Positions 17,301 to 26,193 of a DNA stretch of 64,000 nucleotides are shown here, piece after piece. A program made the position numbers and the translations under genes. Below the pieces are notes generated by a model. That model worked only from the letters and a program-made list of their open reading frames with translations. It made no database searches and had not been told where the DNA came from. Within the stretch, counting starts at the first letter, position 1; the number at the start of each line of letters is the position of its first letter. The stretch comes from Prevotella sp. UBA6994 (GTDB taxonomy: Bacteria; Bacteroidota; Bacteroidia; Bacteroidales; Bacteroidaceae): contig DJXW01000009.1 in the NCBI GenBank assembly GCA_002449845.1, forward strand, positions 57,962-121,961. Reading direction: 5' to 3'.

Positions 17301-19019
17301 ATAGATATTCCACAGAGTGTGACTTCCATCGATTATGAAGCATTTAGTGCTTCTGGTCTAAAGTCAATAACAATTCCAAGCAGTGTAACATTTCTTAATG
17401 GCAATGTTTTTGCTCGTTGTATTAAGTTGGAATCGATTTCTGTAAATACGGAGAATCCAGTGTATGACTCGAGAAACAATTGTAATGCTATTATTGAAAC
17501 TTTGAGCAATAAGCTTATTGCGGGTTGTACAAATACTACTATACCAAATGAGATAGTAAGTATTGGGAATGGTGCTTTTGACTATTGTAGAGAATTGCAG
17601 AGTATTTTTATTCCAAATAAAGTGGAAACTATAGGTGAAGATGCTTTTCGGTCCAGTGGCATTACTTCAATTTCTATTCCGAAAAGTGTAAATAAAATTG
17701 GAAGTCGTGCTTTTCAGTGGTGCCACAATATGGAATCTGTAACTGTTAATTGGGCTGTGCCTATTGCTATCAATGAGGATGTTTTTTCTACGCGTGCTAG
17801 AACAACCCTTTACGTTCCATACGGTTGCAAGGCTGCATACGAGGCAGCAGACTACTGGAAGGAATTCAAGGAAATCATTGAGATGGATGGTGAGAACAGC
17901 TTGTATGCTGACGATGTGACCGTTCGCCCAGGTGTTCAGAAGACCATTACCCTCCAGTTGGACAACGAGAACACGTTCGTAGCTGGAGAGTTCCGCTTGC
18001 AGCTGCCAGCAGGAATGAGAATAGAGACGGACGAGGACGGTGAGCCTGTGGCAAATCTTGTCAGCGGAAGAAGCAACAAGCATACGCTGATGGTGACAGA
18101 CGAAGGCAACGGAGTCTATCATTTCCTCCTCTACTCAGGCCAGAACAGAGCCATCCTCGGCAATTCGGGCGACTTCATCAGCTTGTCGGTGATTGCTGAT
18201 GAGGGAGTGGAAGACGGCAGCTATACAGCCAAGCTGAAGAATGTCTTCTTCTCCACGGAGGATGAAAAGCGTATCGACCTGCCAGATGTTGACTTCAACA
18301 TCAATGTTCTCGACTATACTCCAGGCGATGTAAACGGCGACGGTTCGCTGAATGTGATGGATGTCGTGAAGCTGGTGAACTATATCATGGGCAGGAACCC
18401 AAGCGACTTTGTCTTTGTGGCTGCCGACATGGACGAAAACGGCACGATCAACGTCATGGACTTGGTGAATGTGGTGGATATTATCATGTCCACACCACAA
18501 TATGCACCTGCAAAAAGCAATAATATGGCATCATTCAGTCGTTTGATACTCGATAAGACAGATAAGAATATCATTTCGATGAGTGTTCCCGAAGCTAATA
18601 GGCATATTGCAGCACAGTTCGTTGTAACACTTAAAGGAAATGCCGTTTTGAATGATGTTCTATCTGATAATGATCACCAGTCGGAAGTCACAAGAATGTC
18701 AGATGGTCGTTACAAAGTGATGGTTTATTCTGGCAAAAATGATGTATTCAAAAATAATCGTCCTATCAGCCTTCAGTTGAGTGGTAACAGTGATGTCATG
18801 ATAGAAGACGTAGTGTTTGTAGATACAGACGAAGAGGCAGTAGTGTATGAACCAGCGATGACCAACACAACAGGAATCATGGCTATTGATACGGAGTTCA
18901 GCCAGCCAACAGACATCTATACGGTCGGAGGCTCGCTGGTAAAGAAGAATGCGACTTCGATGCATGGACTTGCAAGTGGAGTCTATATAGTAAACAATGA
19001 AAAGGTCGTTATCAAATGA
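14307..19019 (+). CDS. Giant BspA-like leucine-rich-repeat surface protein with cohesin- and dockerin-like modules
   Basis: A 1570-residue secreted protein (signal peptide MKRFFLYFLSLMMLSVDASIA). In order: a jelly-roll-like domain (about 30-175, with WKDLNYDDSSWE), BspA-type LRR_5 repeats (about 230-410), ten 26-residue DUF285 repeats (516-775; consensus NVTNMxxMFxGCSxLTSLDV), an EF-hand-like loop (DTNGDGELSYGE, near 841), a second LRR_5 block (about 880-1170), a cohesin-like beta-sandwich (about 1195-1330), two dockerin-type calcium loops (VNGDGSLNVMDVV and MDENGTINVMDLV), a further sandwich and a short type IX sorting-like tail. BspA proteins bind host matrix proteins and other bacteria. 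Base composition changes between modules, suggesting shuffling. It overlaps the next gene by ATGA. Confidence 0.85.
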   Translation: MKRFFLYFLSLMMLSVDASIAKMQDDGTQWILPLGSNDGWQMKYIMCDNGEDIPLNDTNGYSWKDLNYDDSSWEILTGPIGSAGIENFTPNFNIIGVDNFFFLRRKFTINGDLADVYCLKIMYDDFVRIYLNGELIIDNNCSTLYIPGSSFVQGENILSICYQGFGYPDYFDYGLYENVDDVIQEDGTFTTITQNGIRMAFKIINEEDKIIQVGSDRGPAIEKRTAGGIYIPAMVNGYNVVKIGEGAFGGCSNITSVLVPEGVTDICTRGFSGCNNLKTISLPSTLRVLGDVVFEDCGNLDNVTIPVGIETIPWGLFFNCRNLGQIEIPNTVKSIGRYAFENCDNLKSVIIPNSVRIIEGMSFRANSLESVICYIEDPFEIEDGTFYGWGTHTDATLYVPIGTLDKYRNTAGWEEFLNIVEMNEVEPEKCEPYAVYKDGVLTFYYDDKKGTREGMVYELNKGHNVPGWYTDHRTNITKAVFDNSFAGARPTNTNGWFAVGYNETSNLKEIKGIQNLNTSNVTNMEHMFYGCSNLTSLDVSHFDTRNVTSMYFMFYGCKGLTSLDVSHFDTGNVTNMGFMFYDCSSLTSLDVSYFDTRSVTGMFDMFEGCSGLTSLDVSHFDTGNVTNMEYMFKGCRSLTSLDVSHFDTGNITSMSYMFYGCSGLSSLDVSHFDTSNVTNMGSMFMGCSSLISLEVSQFDTDNVTRMDYMFQGCSGLTSLDLSHFHTGNVTNMEAMFWRCSGLTNLDVSNFDTRKVTNMDYMFYGCSVLSTIYCNDTWTCSSSTSMFYNCTSLPGYNSANITVDYAKPIDLGGYFARAENNPNGIIDFADAEVKRICVENWDTNGDGELSYGEAAAVEDIGEVFRHNRNIEKFEELRFFIGISNISDYAFYGCSKLMTIIIPNQVIKIGRVSFWSTGLTSIYIPANVTEGMQSNAFYDCDKLASIVVDENNPIFDSRNNCNAIILTSSNKLITGSLNTIIPNDIKIIGANAFSIDGLSNIDIPQSVTSIDYEAFSASGLKSITIPSSVTFLNGNVFARCIKLESISVNTENPVYDSRNNCNAIIETLSNKLIAGCTNTTIPNEIVSIGNGAFDYCRELQSIFIPNKVETIGEDAFRSSGITSISIPKSVNKIGSRAFQWCHNMESVTVNWAVPIAINEDVFSTRARTTLYVPYGCKAAYEAADYWKEFKEIIEMDGENSLYADDVTVRPGVQKTITLQLDNENTFVAGEFRLQLPAGMRIETDEDGEPVANLVSGRSNKHTLMVTDEGNGVYHFLLYSGQNRAILGNSGDFISLSVIADEGVEDGSYTAKLKNVFFSTEDEKRIDLPDVDFNINVLDYTPGDVNGDGSLNVMDVVKLVNYIMGRNPSDFVFVAADMDENGTINVMDLVNVVDIIMSTPQYAPAKSNNMASFSRLILDKTDKNIISMSVPEANRHIAAQFVVTLKGNAVLNDVLSDNDHQSEVTRMSDGRYKVMVYSGKNDVFKNNRPISLQLSGNSDVMIEDVVFVDTDEEAVVYEPAMTNTTGIMAIDTEFSQPTDIYTVGGSLVKKNATSMHGLASGVYIVNNEKVVIK
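15852..16631 (+). repeat. Ten tandem 78-base units inside the BspA-like gene
   Basis: Ten in-frame 78-base copies encode 26-residue DUF285 units; the eleventh is degenerate. Near-identical stretches such as GACGAGCCTTGATGTGAGCC recur, so copy number can change by recombination without breaking the frame. Confidence 0.9.
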
Positions 19020-19702
19020 TGGAAAAGATGAATAAGGTTAGACTGTTTCTGCTGATGGCATTGCTCACGCTGGTGGGCAATGCCACTGCCGATGAAGTGA
19101 CAATAAGCGACGTGAACATTACGGCAGGTGAAACCAAAAGTATCTCAATAGAACTTAATAATCCAACAAAAGATTATATAGCCTTTGAGTTCTGGCTGAG
19201 ACTTCCAGATGGCATCAGGGTGAAATATGATGAGACGGGGGATTTGATGGCTGTAATAAATGATAATCGTGCAAACGGACACGTTCTAGAGGTGAGTGAG
19301 CCAAACAATGATGGTGTTTATCATTTTCTTGGTTATTCTGGAAAGAATAAGACATTTAAAGAAAAGAACGGCGAGTTAATTAATCTGACCATTCACTGCA
19401 CAGAAAATGCTAAATCAGGTATATTTACAGCATCAGTCTATGATTTGATCTTTAGTGACCCTAATAAAGTTGAGGTTGATTTCACTGATTTATCGTTTAA
19501 AGTAAACGTCATGGAAGATTATCTTTTAGGCGACGTAAACGGCGATGGGAAGGTGAATATTATTGATGTAGTTGCTGTGACGGAATATATTTTGAACAGA
19601 CCACCATTGGTATTCATAAAAAAACAAGCAGACATCAATCAAGACAACAGCATCAACATTTCTGATGTGATAGGAATCGTCAATATCATTCTCAGCAAAT
19701 AG
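19016..19702 (+). CDS. Small secreted cohesin-like plus dockerin-like protein
   Basis: A 228-residue secreted protein (signal peptide within MNKVRLFLLMALLTLVGNATA). Residues about 25-165 form a cohesin-like beta-sandwich; residues 170-226 carry two calcium-loop helices of the dockerin type (LGDVNGDGKVNIIDVV and DINQDNSINISDVIG). It is closely similar in layout to residues about 1190-1410 of the preceding giant protein, for example NDGVYHFLGYSGKN against GNGVYHFLLYSGQN, so it is probably a stand-alone duplicate of that module pair. It starts by ATGA overlap with the giant gene. Having both partner types in one chain allows self-association or linkage to the giant protein; binding itself is not shown by sequence. 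Confidence 0.75.
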   Translation: MMEKMNKVRLFLLMALLTLVGNATADEVTISDVNITAGETKSISIELNNPTKDYIAFEFWLRLPDGIRVKYDETGDLMAVINDNRANGHVLEVSEPNNDGVYHFLGYSGKNKTFKEKNGELINLTIHCTENAKSGIFTASVYDLIFSDPNKVEVDFTDLSFKVNVMEDYLLGDVNGDGKVNIIDVVAVTEYILNRPPLVFIKKQADINQDNSINISDVIGIVNIILSK

Positions 19703-19788
19703 TTGCCTACACTCCATACACACTGCCTACACTCTGCAACCACCTTATTACAAAAGGTTTAAATGCGAGTGTAGGCAGTGTAGGCAAT
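19703..19788. terminator. Inverted repeat between convergent genes, probable bidirectional terminator
   Basis: CACTGCCTACACTC (19721-19734) is exactly complementary to GAGTGTAGGCAGTG (19767-19780), with a 32-base loop. A second offset pairing uses GCCTACACT at 19705 with AGTGTAGGC at 19777. It sits between the ends of two convergent genes, and the motif looks like a repeat family. Confidence 0.6.
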
Positions 19789-19800
19789 TATCTAAACTTT

Positions 19801-21954
19801 TTATAGCACGCTTACTTTCGCCATGCGACTTTGTCCCTTGAATGTCAGGCGAAGGATGTAAACGCCAGAAGGAATATTGGTTAATGGGAAGGAGTATTGC
19901 GCACCGCCCGTTGCTAAGATGTCAACCTTCTTTGAAAGGGAATGGCCTTGCAAAGATAATATTTCTATACAAGCACGACCATCTTCTGGTACGGTAAACA
20001 CCATGTTTCCGTCATGGTAAGCAAGAGATAGCTTTGATGCTTGCGTGAGAAGCATCTGCACTCCCGATGGTTGGGACGACTGATATTCGTAAGGACCTAA
20101 GTCGCGAGCCGTTCCTACGATGTCTTGCCATGTAAACGGATATTCGTCTTGCATCTCGCTGCGAAGGTCTAAACCACGGTCGATGAGTTTTGACGAACTT
20201 TTCAACCGAGCAAAGCGAGTGGGCAATGAGCCATCTGCTGCACGTGGAGCCTTGGCATCTTCCTCAGAAAGACTCACATAGTCGCTCTCAGAAAAGCCAC
20301 TGGTCAGCACATTGTTTTTCCAAGCATTCTTCGGATCGGTAAGCAATGCGTTATTGCCATCGGTGAAGCCTCCCTTGATTTCTATTCTTCCCAAACACAC
20401 ATTATTATAGAATGAGAACGTAGAAGCATCGGCACAATCCTCAAACATAAAATCATAGCCATTACCAAATGCCAAGCAGTTGACCAACTTGATGCCACCT
20501 TTATGGCTGTTCTCGTCGAATCCTTTCACAGAACCCGTTTTGTTATTGTTGAAAGCAATGCAACGCCAAGCCTCATGCACACCCTTGGAAGAGCCACCCG
20601 TGCCATTGCCACCCAACTTAATACCATTGCCATTGCCTTGGAATGAGCCACTTGCCTGTACCCACTTGAAAAGGTCAGCACGTCCTGATCCCCAAGCCCA
20701 ACATTCTATGAGCTTGACAGCATAATCGGTCTCGTACAAGTCCCACGCATCATCCGCATTATCCCATGCACGACAACGGATAAACCGATTACCTATGCCG
20801 TTGTGCATCTTACAAGCAAAGCCATCCGCATCACTGCCATAGTTGTCTGCGTCACAATTCAGATAAGAGTCGCAGTCGATGATGTCATTATACGCACACC
20901 ACGACCCATCATTCTTGGAGCCATGTCCACTGGCACTGAAGTCATGGCCAAAGCCCAACTGCAATCCCGTATCGTCGTTATAACTAAACGTGCAACGCTC
21001 GATGATGTTATGAGAACCTTCCAACTTGATGCCATTGTCGCCCGCCTGGGTGATGTGCAAGCCGTAGATGTGCCAGTAATTACCATCCAACTGAATACCA
21101 CGCACACTGACCTTTTTGGGTTGGTCCTTGAAATTCAACACAGGAAATTCACCAGGAAATGTCTTCACCGTAAACCACGCATCAGGAGTACCGTTTTTGT
21201 TGATACGAATGGTCGTTTTCTGTCCGTCTTTCTTCATCGTGGGATAATACGTGCCACCCCTTACATAAATCGTATCACCAGCCTCGGCTTTGTCAACAGC
21301 CATCTGCAAGTTATAGAAAGGATTCTCCCAACTGCCATTACCCACATCGCTGCCCCAGGGCGCTACGTATAGACAATGCTCCACGCTGTGAGGACCGTTC
21401 CACTCTATCGTGTCCTGCGGTTCGGGATTGCCAGGATAGTCTTCTCCACCCTCTTCACCGCCACTAACAGTATTAAGGGAGATGGAAATATCATCCACGT
21501 AGATGGTGGCATTCTGACATGTAAATCGTATGAGCACTTCCTTATCTTCCTCCTTGGAATTGGCTTGATAACTGCTCAATCCATAAGGTGTGGAGGATGA
21601 AATGGTTGACGTTCCAATCTCGCTCCACGTATTGCCACCATCCGTAGATTTCTCTACCAACAGTTTTTTACCGTTACCCGATGCCCGATGTTTCAGAGAG
21701 ATGGAACCAGGTTGACACAATACAGGAGTGATGAGATAAGCTCCCGCAGAACTCATCGTAGCTCGCAAGCTGTTATTGTCCTTTTTCCCATACACGCCCT
21801 TCACTCGCCATGTACCCGAAGCAAGTGTCACCTGCGTTTCCACTGACGGGGCAGACGTTGGCAACCCCGTCTCAAAATCTTCTTTCAGTTCGTTGTCAGC
21901 CCAGATACAAACATGGGACATCAACAACAGTGCAAAAAACAATAAACGTTTCAT
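19801..21954 (-). CDS. Secreted pectate lyase, polysaccharide lyase family 9, with type IX sorting-like domain
   Basis: A 717-residue secreted protein (signal peptide MKRLLFFALLLMSHVCIWAD). Residues about 25-165 form a carbohydrate-binding-like beta-sandwich (WRVKGVYGKKDNNSLRA). Residues 190-610 match PL9 pectate lyases: WGSDVGNGSWENPFYNLQMA at the entry, then NYGSDADGFACKMHNGIGN and RAWDNADDAWDLYETDY, whose aspartates bind the catalytic calcium. PL9 enzymes cleave polygalacturonate or rhamnogalacturonan-type pectin by elimination. The last 80 residues (IEILSLQGHSLSK to IPSGVYILRLTFKGQS) are a type IX sorting-like domain, so it is probably displayed or released by that system. It is convergent with the cohesin/dockerin gene. 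Confidence 0.88.
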   Translation of the reverse strand: MKRLLFFALLLMSHVCIWADNELKEDFETGLPTSAPSVETQVTLASGTWRVKGVYGKKDNNSLRATMSSAGAYLITPVLCQPGSISLKHRASGNGKKLLVEKSTDGGNTWSEIGTSTISSSTPYGLSSYQANSKEEDKEVLIRFTCQNATIYVDDISISLNTVSGGEEGGEDYPGNPEPQDTIEWNGPHSVEHCLYVAPWGSDVGNGSWENPFYNLQMAVDKAEAGDTIYVRGGTYYPTMKKDGQKTTIRINKNGTPDAWFTVKTFPGEFPVLNFKDQPKKVSVRGIQLDGNYWHIYGLHITQAGDNGIKLEGSHNIIERCTFSYNDDTGLQLGFGHDFSASGHGSKNDGSWCAYNDIIDCDSYLNCDADNYGSDADGFACKMHNGIGNRFIRCRAWDNADDAWDLYETDYAVKLIECWAWGSGRADLFKWVQASGSFQGNGNGIKLGGNGTGGSSKGVHEAWRCIAFNNNKTGSVKGFDENSHKGGIKLVNCLAFGNGYDFMFEDCADASTFSFYNNVCLGRIEIKGGFTDGNNALLTDPKNAWKNNVLTSGFSESDYVSLSEEDAKAPRAADGSLPTRFARLKSSSKLIDRGLDLRSEMQDEYPFTWQDIVGTARDLGPYEYQSSQPSGVQMLLTQASKLSLAYHDGNMVFTVPEDGRACIEILSLQGHSLSKKVDILATGGAQYSFPLTNIPSGVYILRLTFKGQSRMAKVSVL

Positions 21955-21974
21955 ATCTTTTTAGAATTGATGTG

Positions 21975-22466
21975 TCAAAACAAAGAAAACAAATAATGTC
22001 CGAACGAAACCAAAGCCCAAATCATCAGTGCAATAAGCACAAGGAGAATGACCAACACCACTGCCGACTGAGTAGCTTTCTTGTTGACCTCTTTGATCAC
22101 GGATTCATCGCCATCGACAAATCCCTGCACCATCTTCATGTTTTGGGTGTTGGCACGATGGAAAATATCAATGATGTCGCCCACGAAAAAAGGAATCATT
22201 CCCAACAATACGTCACGCAACGAATTGTTGATGACAGCCAACGTCAAAGGAATACTTTTCAGGATCTTTGCAGAAAAGTAGATAAACGGAATCGCACTCA
22301 TGATTGTCAGCATATCACCCCATCCAGGCAACAATCCGAACAAAGCATCCAAATAATACTTATCCATGTACTTTGTCAAACCGTCCATCGCCTGATAAGC
22401 CTTATTCTCCATCAATCGCCTACGTTGCTGTTCACGTTTCTCGTTATCGTTGTTTACGTTTCGCAT
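21975..22466 (-). CDS. DUF4112 family membrane protein
   Basis: A 163-residue protein with a charged N-terminal tail and the DUF4112 core, seen as LDALFGLLPGWGDMLTIMSA, VINNSLRDVLLGMIPFFVGD and IIDIFHRANTQNM. A further hydrophobic helix near the C-terminus (SAVVLVILLVLIALMIWALV) makes it membrane-bound. The family function is unknown. The start is set at ATG 22466. A -7 box TAAATTTG at 22480-22473 lies only seven bases before it, so the transcript may have little or no leader. It lies upstream of, and in the same direction as, the PL9 gene. Confidence 0.8.
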   Translation of the reverse strand: MRNVNNDNEKREQQRRRLMENKAYQAMDGLTKYMDKYYLDALFGLLPGWGDMLTIMSAIPFIYFSAKILKSIPLTLAVINNSLRDVLLGMIPFFVGDIIDIFHRANTQNMKMVQGFVDGDESVIKEVNKKATQSAVVLVILLVLIALMIWALVSFGHYLFSLF

Positions 22467-22635
22467 TTGATACAAATTTATGCAATGATACTAAACAGGC
22501 ATTATAAACCCCTTCTATTTCAAGATTTGTTTCATTTCCCACACAAAATTAATTGAAAATATCATACAATCCAAACATTAGGTGTAACATTTATATTTTT
22601 TAAATGTATCATTTTCATAAATTGTCTATTGAGAA

Positions 22636-22667
22636 TTTGCTCATGATTGAAAAAAAACATAATTTTG
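22636..22667 (+). promoter_or_regulatory. Predicted promoter for the CotH-kinase gene
   Basis: TTTG at 22636-22639 and TAATTTTG at 22660-22667, separated by 20 bases, match the Bacteroidetes promoter. The ATG at 22696 is 28 bases downstream. Confidence 0.7.
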
Positions 22668-22695
22668 CATACACTCAAATCATATACATATTACA

Positions 22696-25600
22696 ATGAT
22701 TAGTTCTTTCTTAGCTACTGCAGTTCTTATCATCAATGAAATCATGGCTTCAAATACGGGAACAGTAATGAGTCCCGCAACCAACTTCGACAGTTGGATA
22801 GAACTATATAATCCATCAGATGAATATATTCAACTATCAGGAATGTTCTTGAGCGATGACGCAAATAATCCCACACGTTGGTGTATGCCTACCAACATAG
22901 GCGTAGTACCAGCCAGAGGATACAAGGTGATTTGGCTTGGTTCCAACAACATCAAGAACAACCAAGCACCATTCAAGTTAAACTGTGATGGAGGAACCAT
23001 CTACCTCAGCGACAAAGACGGACAACTTATCACCAGTGAAAACTACCCAAAAGCACTCAGTCGTACCTCTTACGCAAGAAAGACTGACGGAGGAGAGGAA
23101 TGGGGCATAACCGCAGACCCTACTCCTGGACAGTCTAACCTAACATCTATATTTGCCAGTCAACGATTGGAACCGCCCGTAGTCAACCAAGACAGTAAAA
23201 TTTTCAATGGTTCCATAACGGTGAATGTGAGCATTCCACAAGGCTGCACCTTGGTATATACCACCGATGGTAGCATTCCCATGCTGTCCAAGGGAAAGGC
23301 GGTGGGCAAAGTCAGTCCCGATGGAATCTTCACAATCGCCAATACCATGAATCTTTGTTTCCGTTTGTTCAAGGAAGGATGGTTGCCCAGTGTACCTGTT
23401 ACCAGATCATACATCAAGACCACCAACAAATACACCATACCCGTGGTGTCTATCGTAGGCGACAAGAAATACTTCACAGACAACCAATGGGGAATAGACA
23501 CGAAGGGAACCAATGGCAAGACTGGCAACGGACAATCTACCAAGTGCAACTGGAACATGGATTGGGAACGCCCCATCAACTTCTCATTTATCACTCCTGA
23601 CGGGAAGATGGTGTACAATCAAGACGTAGAAATTTCCGTCTCTGGTGGATGGACACGCTCAGCCTCTCCACGTTCCTTCAAACTGAAGGCAGGTAAAGAA
23701 TTTGACGGAAGAAACACCCTTGACTACACCTTTTTCCCACAAAAGCCCTATCTCAGAAACAAGGTGTTGCTATTGCGCAACGGTGGCAACGACATTTGGG
23801 AAAACAATGGCAGCAGATTCTTAGACCCCGCCCTGCAAACCATTATCCAACGGTCAGGAATCGACCTCGACTTACAATCGTATGTTCCTATCATAGAATA
23901 TGTAAACGGAGAGTTTAGGGGAGTGCTCAACATGCGTGAACCTAACAACAAGAAATACGTGGAATCCAATTTCGGCTATGATGACGAAAAGATTGACATG
24001 TTTGAGATGAGTGCAGACTCTAATGTGGTGTTTATGGTGGGTACGAAAGACGTACTTGAACGCATCTACGAGTTAGGTACTCATGCTGCAGAGCCAAATG
24101 TCTATGAGGAACTGAAGCAACTGCTTGACATTGATGAGTTTACCAACTACATGGCTACGGAACTCTATCTGGGGTCCACCGACTGGCCACACAACAACAT
24201 CAAGGGTTACAGGAGTCAAGAAGACGGTCGTTACCGTTTCGTGACGTTCGACCTGGATTTTGCATTCAAGAACACCAATCCTTTTACCGCCTTTGAAAAC
24301 GACCAATGGCATAAGTTCAACCTAATCTACGACACCAACGAAGAACGATACGAGGAAATCAAACTGGTGACATTGTTCCTGAATATGCTCGACAATGATG
24401 AGTTCAGGAAGAAATTCATTGACACATTCTGTCTCATTGGAGGAAGCGTATTTGAGAAAGAACGTGCCACTAAGATTGTCAACGAACTGGCTGACAACGT
24501 GAGACCGATGATGCAATTAGATGGATGGAGGTCACCAGACACCTCTGCCAACCTGATTATCTCTAAGCTCAACGACCTCACCGACAAGATGACCTCATGT
24601 ATGCAACAGTTTAAGTACATGAAGCTTGCGGAGACAAAGAGACAAAGCGTTCAAATAAGATCAGATATAGAGGATGCAAACATATTCTTGAACGACATAG
24701 AGATACCGTATGCAAACTTTAAAGGTTATCTTTTCGCTCCTGTATCACTGGAAGCCAAGGCACCAGCTGGCTACACCTTCACGGGATGGAAGAAATCATC
24801 AGCCGCCACAAATACCCTCATTGATTGGAACAGCGATTGGAAGTACTACGACAAGGGAGCACAAAACAGTATCATTTGGCGTTCAATAAACTTTAACGAC
24901 ACGTCGTGGAGTACGGGCGAAAGTCCACTTGGCTACAAGACTCCCGGCATCAAGACCACAGTAGGCTATGGCACTAATGCCAATCAAAAGAATCCCACTA
25001 CCTATTTTAGAAAGACGGTTTCGCTCAACAAGACACCTTCCGCAGATGATTTGTTTATACTCGACTATCAAGTTGACGATGGATTTGTCATTTATGTCAA
25101 CGGTAAGGAAGCTGGCAGGGTGAACATGCCCACTGGTTCTATCTCTTACAACACTTATTCAAGTTCCTATGCAGCTACCGATCCCATTGAAGGAACGCTG
25201 GAATTGCAAGCATCCCTATTTCATAGTGGTAGCAATGTGATAGCCGTGGAAGTTCACAACAATAGCGCTACATCTACCGACCTGTATTGGGCAGCTCAAC
25301 TGAACACCACTTTGGGTGAGCTATATCATGAATATATTTCTACGGAAGCCATCATCGACTTACCTTCAGACAATCATGTAACGCTCACTGCTTGTTTCTC
25401 TCCCCTTTCTGAGGAACAACGTTTGTCACAGGGAATGACACCTGTTCGCATCAACGAGGTAAGCGCAGCCAATGCCATCTACGTTAATGAATATTGGAAA
25501 CGCAATGACTGGGTGGAACTATACAACACCACCGACCACCCTATTGACATAGAGGGTATGTATCTCACTGACAATATCGAGAATCCTCACCAATACAGAA

Positions 25601-26178
25601 TCAGCAAAAACGAGACCCTTACCAATACCATGATACAACCTCACGACTATCTCGTCATTTGGTGCGACAAGCTCGAAACGCTCAGTCAGCTACACGCATC
25701 ATTCAAGCTCGACAAAGACGGCGGTGACATCATGCTCTCATCGGCTGATGACTCTTGGAGAGATTGTTTCTCTTACTCAGCACACAAGGAAGACCAAACC
25801 GTAGGACGTTACCCTGATGGTTACAATGACGTATTCGTGATGAACGTTCCATCCATAAGCAAAGCCAATCTCAAGTCGTCATATATGGTCAACGTAGAAC
25901 AACCGTCCGTTTCAGGAATCCAACTCGCCACGACTGAGTCTGTATCATCCTTATCTGTACGATATGTATTGGAGCATCTCGTAGTCAGGGGCAATGCGAA
26001 GGAAGATATTCATGTCAACATCTATCATCTCACGGGACAATTGGCTAAGGAAAAGGAATATTCTCTCCATGCAGGCTATGCGGAAATACCCGTTGGAGAA
26101 TTGCCAACTGGCTACTACATTGCACGTATTACGGATAAACGAGGCGAAACTGCTACTTGCAAGTTTGTCAAAAAGTGA
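22696..26178 (+). CDS. Secreted CotH-kinase family protein with lamin-tail domains
   Basis: A 1160-residue protein. A short hydrophobic start (MISSFLATAVLIINEIMASN) runs straight into a first lamin-tail domain (to about 150), followed by a chitobiase-like sandwich (160-240), a CotH kinase-like domain (about 245-600), a PA14/galactose-binding-like region (about 720-880), a second lamin-tail domain (about 920-1060) and a type IX sorting-like tail (HVNIYHLTGQLAKEKEY to CKFVKK). The kinase signature is seen in RGVLNMREPNNKKYVE and in RYRFVTFDLDFAF. CotH proteins phosphorylate secreted spore-coat proteins in Bacillus; in Bacteroidetes the substrates are unknown. The start codon is uncertain because the signal sequence is short, but the promoter leaves little room upstream. 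Confidence 0.82.
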   Translation: MISSFLATAVLIINEIMASNTGTVMSPATNFDSWIELYNPSDEYIQLSGMFLSDDANNPTRWCMPTNIGVVPARGYKVIWLGSNNIKNNQAPFKLNCDGGTIYLSDKDGQLITSENYPKALSRTSYARKTDGGEEWGITADPTPGQSNLTSIFASQRLEPPVVNQDSKIFNGSITVNVSIPQGCTLVYTTDGSIPMLSKGKAVGKVSPDGIFTIANTMNLCFRLFKEGWLPSVPVTRSYIKTTNKYTIPVVSIVGDKKYFTDNQWGIDTKGTNGKTGNGQSTKCNWNMDWERPINFSFITPDGKMVYNQDVEISVSGGWTRSASPRSFKLKAGKEFDGRNTLDYTFFPQKPYLRNKVLLLRNGGNDIWENNGSRFLDPALQTIIQRSGIDLDLQSYVPIIEYVNGEFRGVLNMREPNNKKYVESNFGYDDEKIDMFEMSADSNVVFMVGTKDVLERIYELGTHAAEPNVYEELKQLLDIDEFTNYMATELYLGSTDWPHNNIKGYRSQEDGRYRFVTFDLDFAFKNTNPFTAFENDQWHKFNLIYDTNEERYEEIKLVTLFLNMLDNDEFRKKFIDTFCLIGGSVFEKERATKIVNELADNVRPMMQLDGWRSPDTSANLIISKLNDLTDKMTSCMQQFKYMKLAETKRQSVQIRSDIEDANIFLNDIEIPYANFKGYLFAPVSLEAKAPAGYTFTGWKKSSAATNTLIDWNSDWKYYDKGAQNSIIWRSINFNDTSWSTGESPLGYKTPGIKTTVGYGTNANQKNPTTYFRKTVSLNKTPSADDLFILDYQVDDGFVIYVNGKEAGRVNMPTGSISYNTYSSSYAATDPIEGTLELQASLFHSGSNVIAVEVHNNSATSTDLYWAAQLNTTLGELYHEYISTEAIIDLPSDNHVTLTACFSPLSEEQRLSQGMTPVRINEVSAANAIYVNEYWKRNDWVELYNTTDHPIDIEGMYLTDNIENPHQYRISKNETLTNTMIQPHDYLVIWCDKLETLSQLHASFKLDKDGGDIMLSSADDSWRDCFSYSAHKEDQTVGRYPDGYNDVFVMNVPSISKANLKSSYMVNVEQPSVSGIQLATTESVSSLSVRYVLEHLVVRGNAKEDIHVNIYHLTGQLAKEKEYSLHAGYAEIPVGELPTGYYIARITDKRGETATCKFVKK

Positions 26179-26193
26179 TTGACAAGACCTTCC

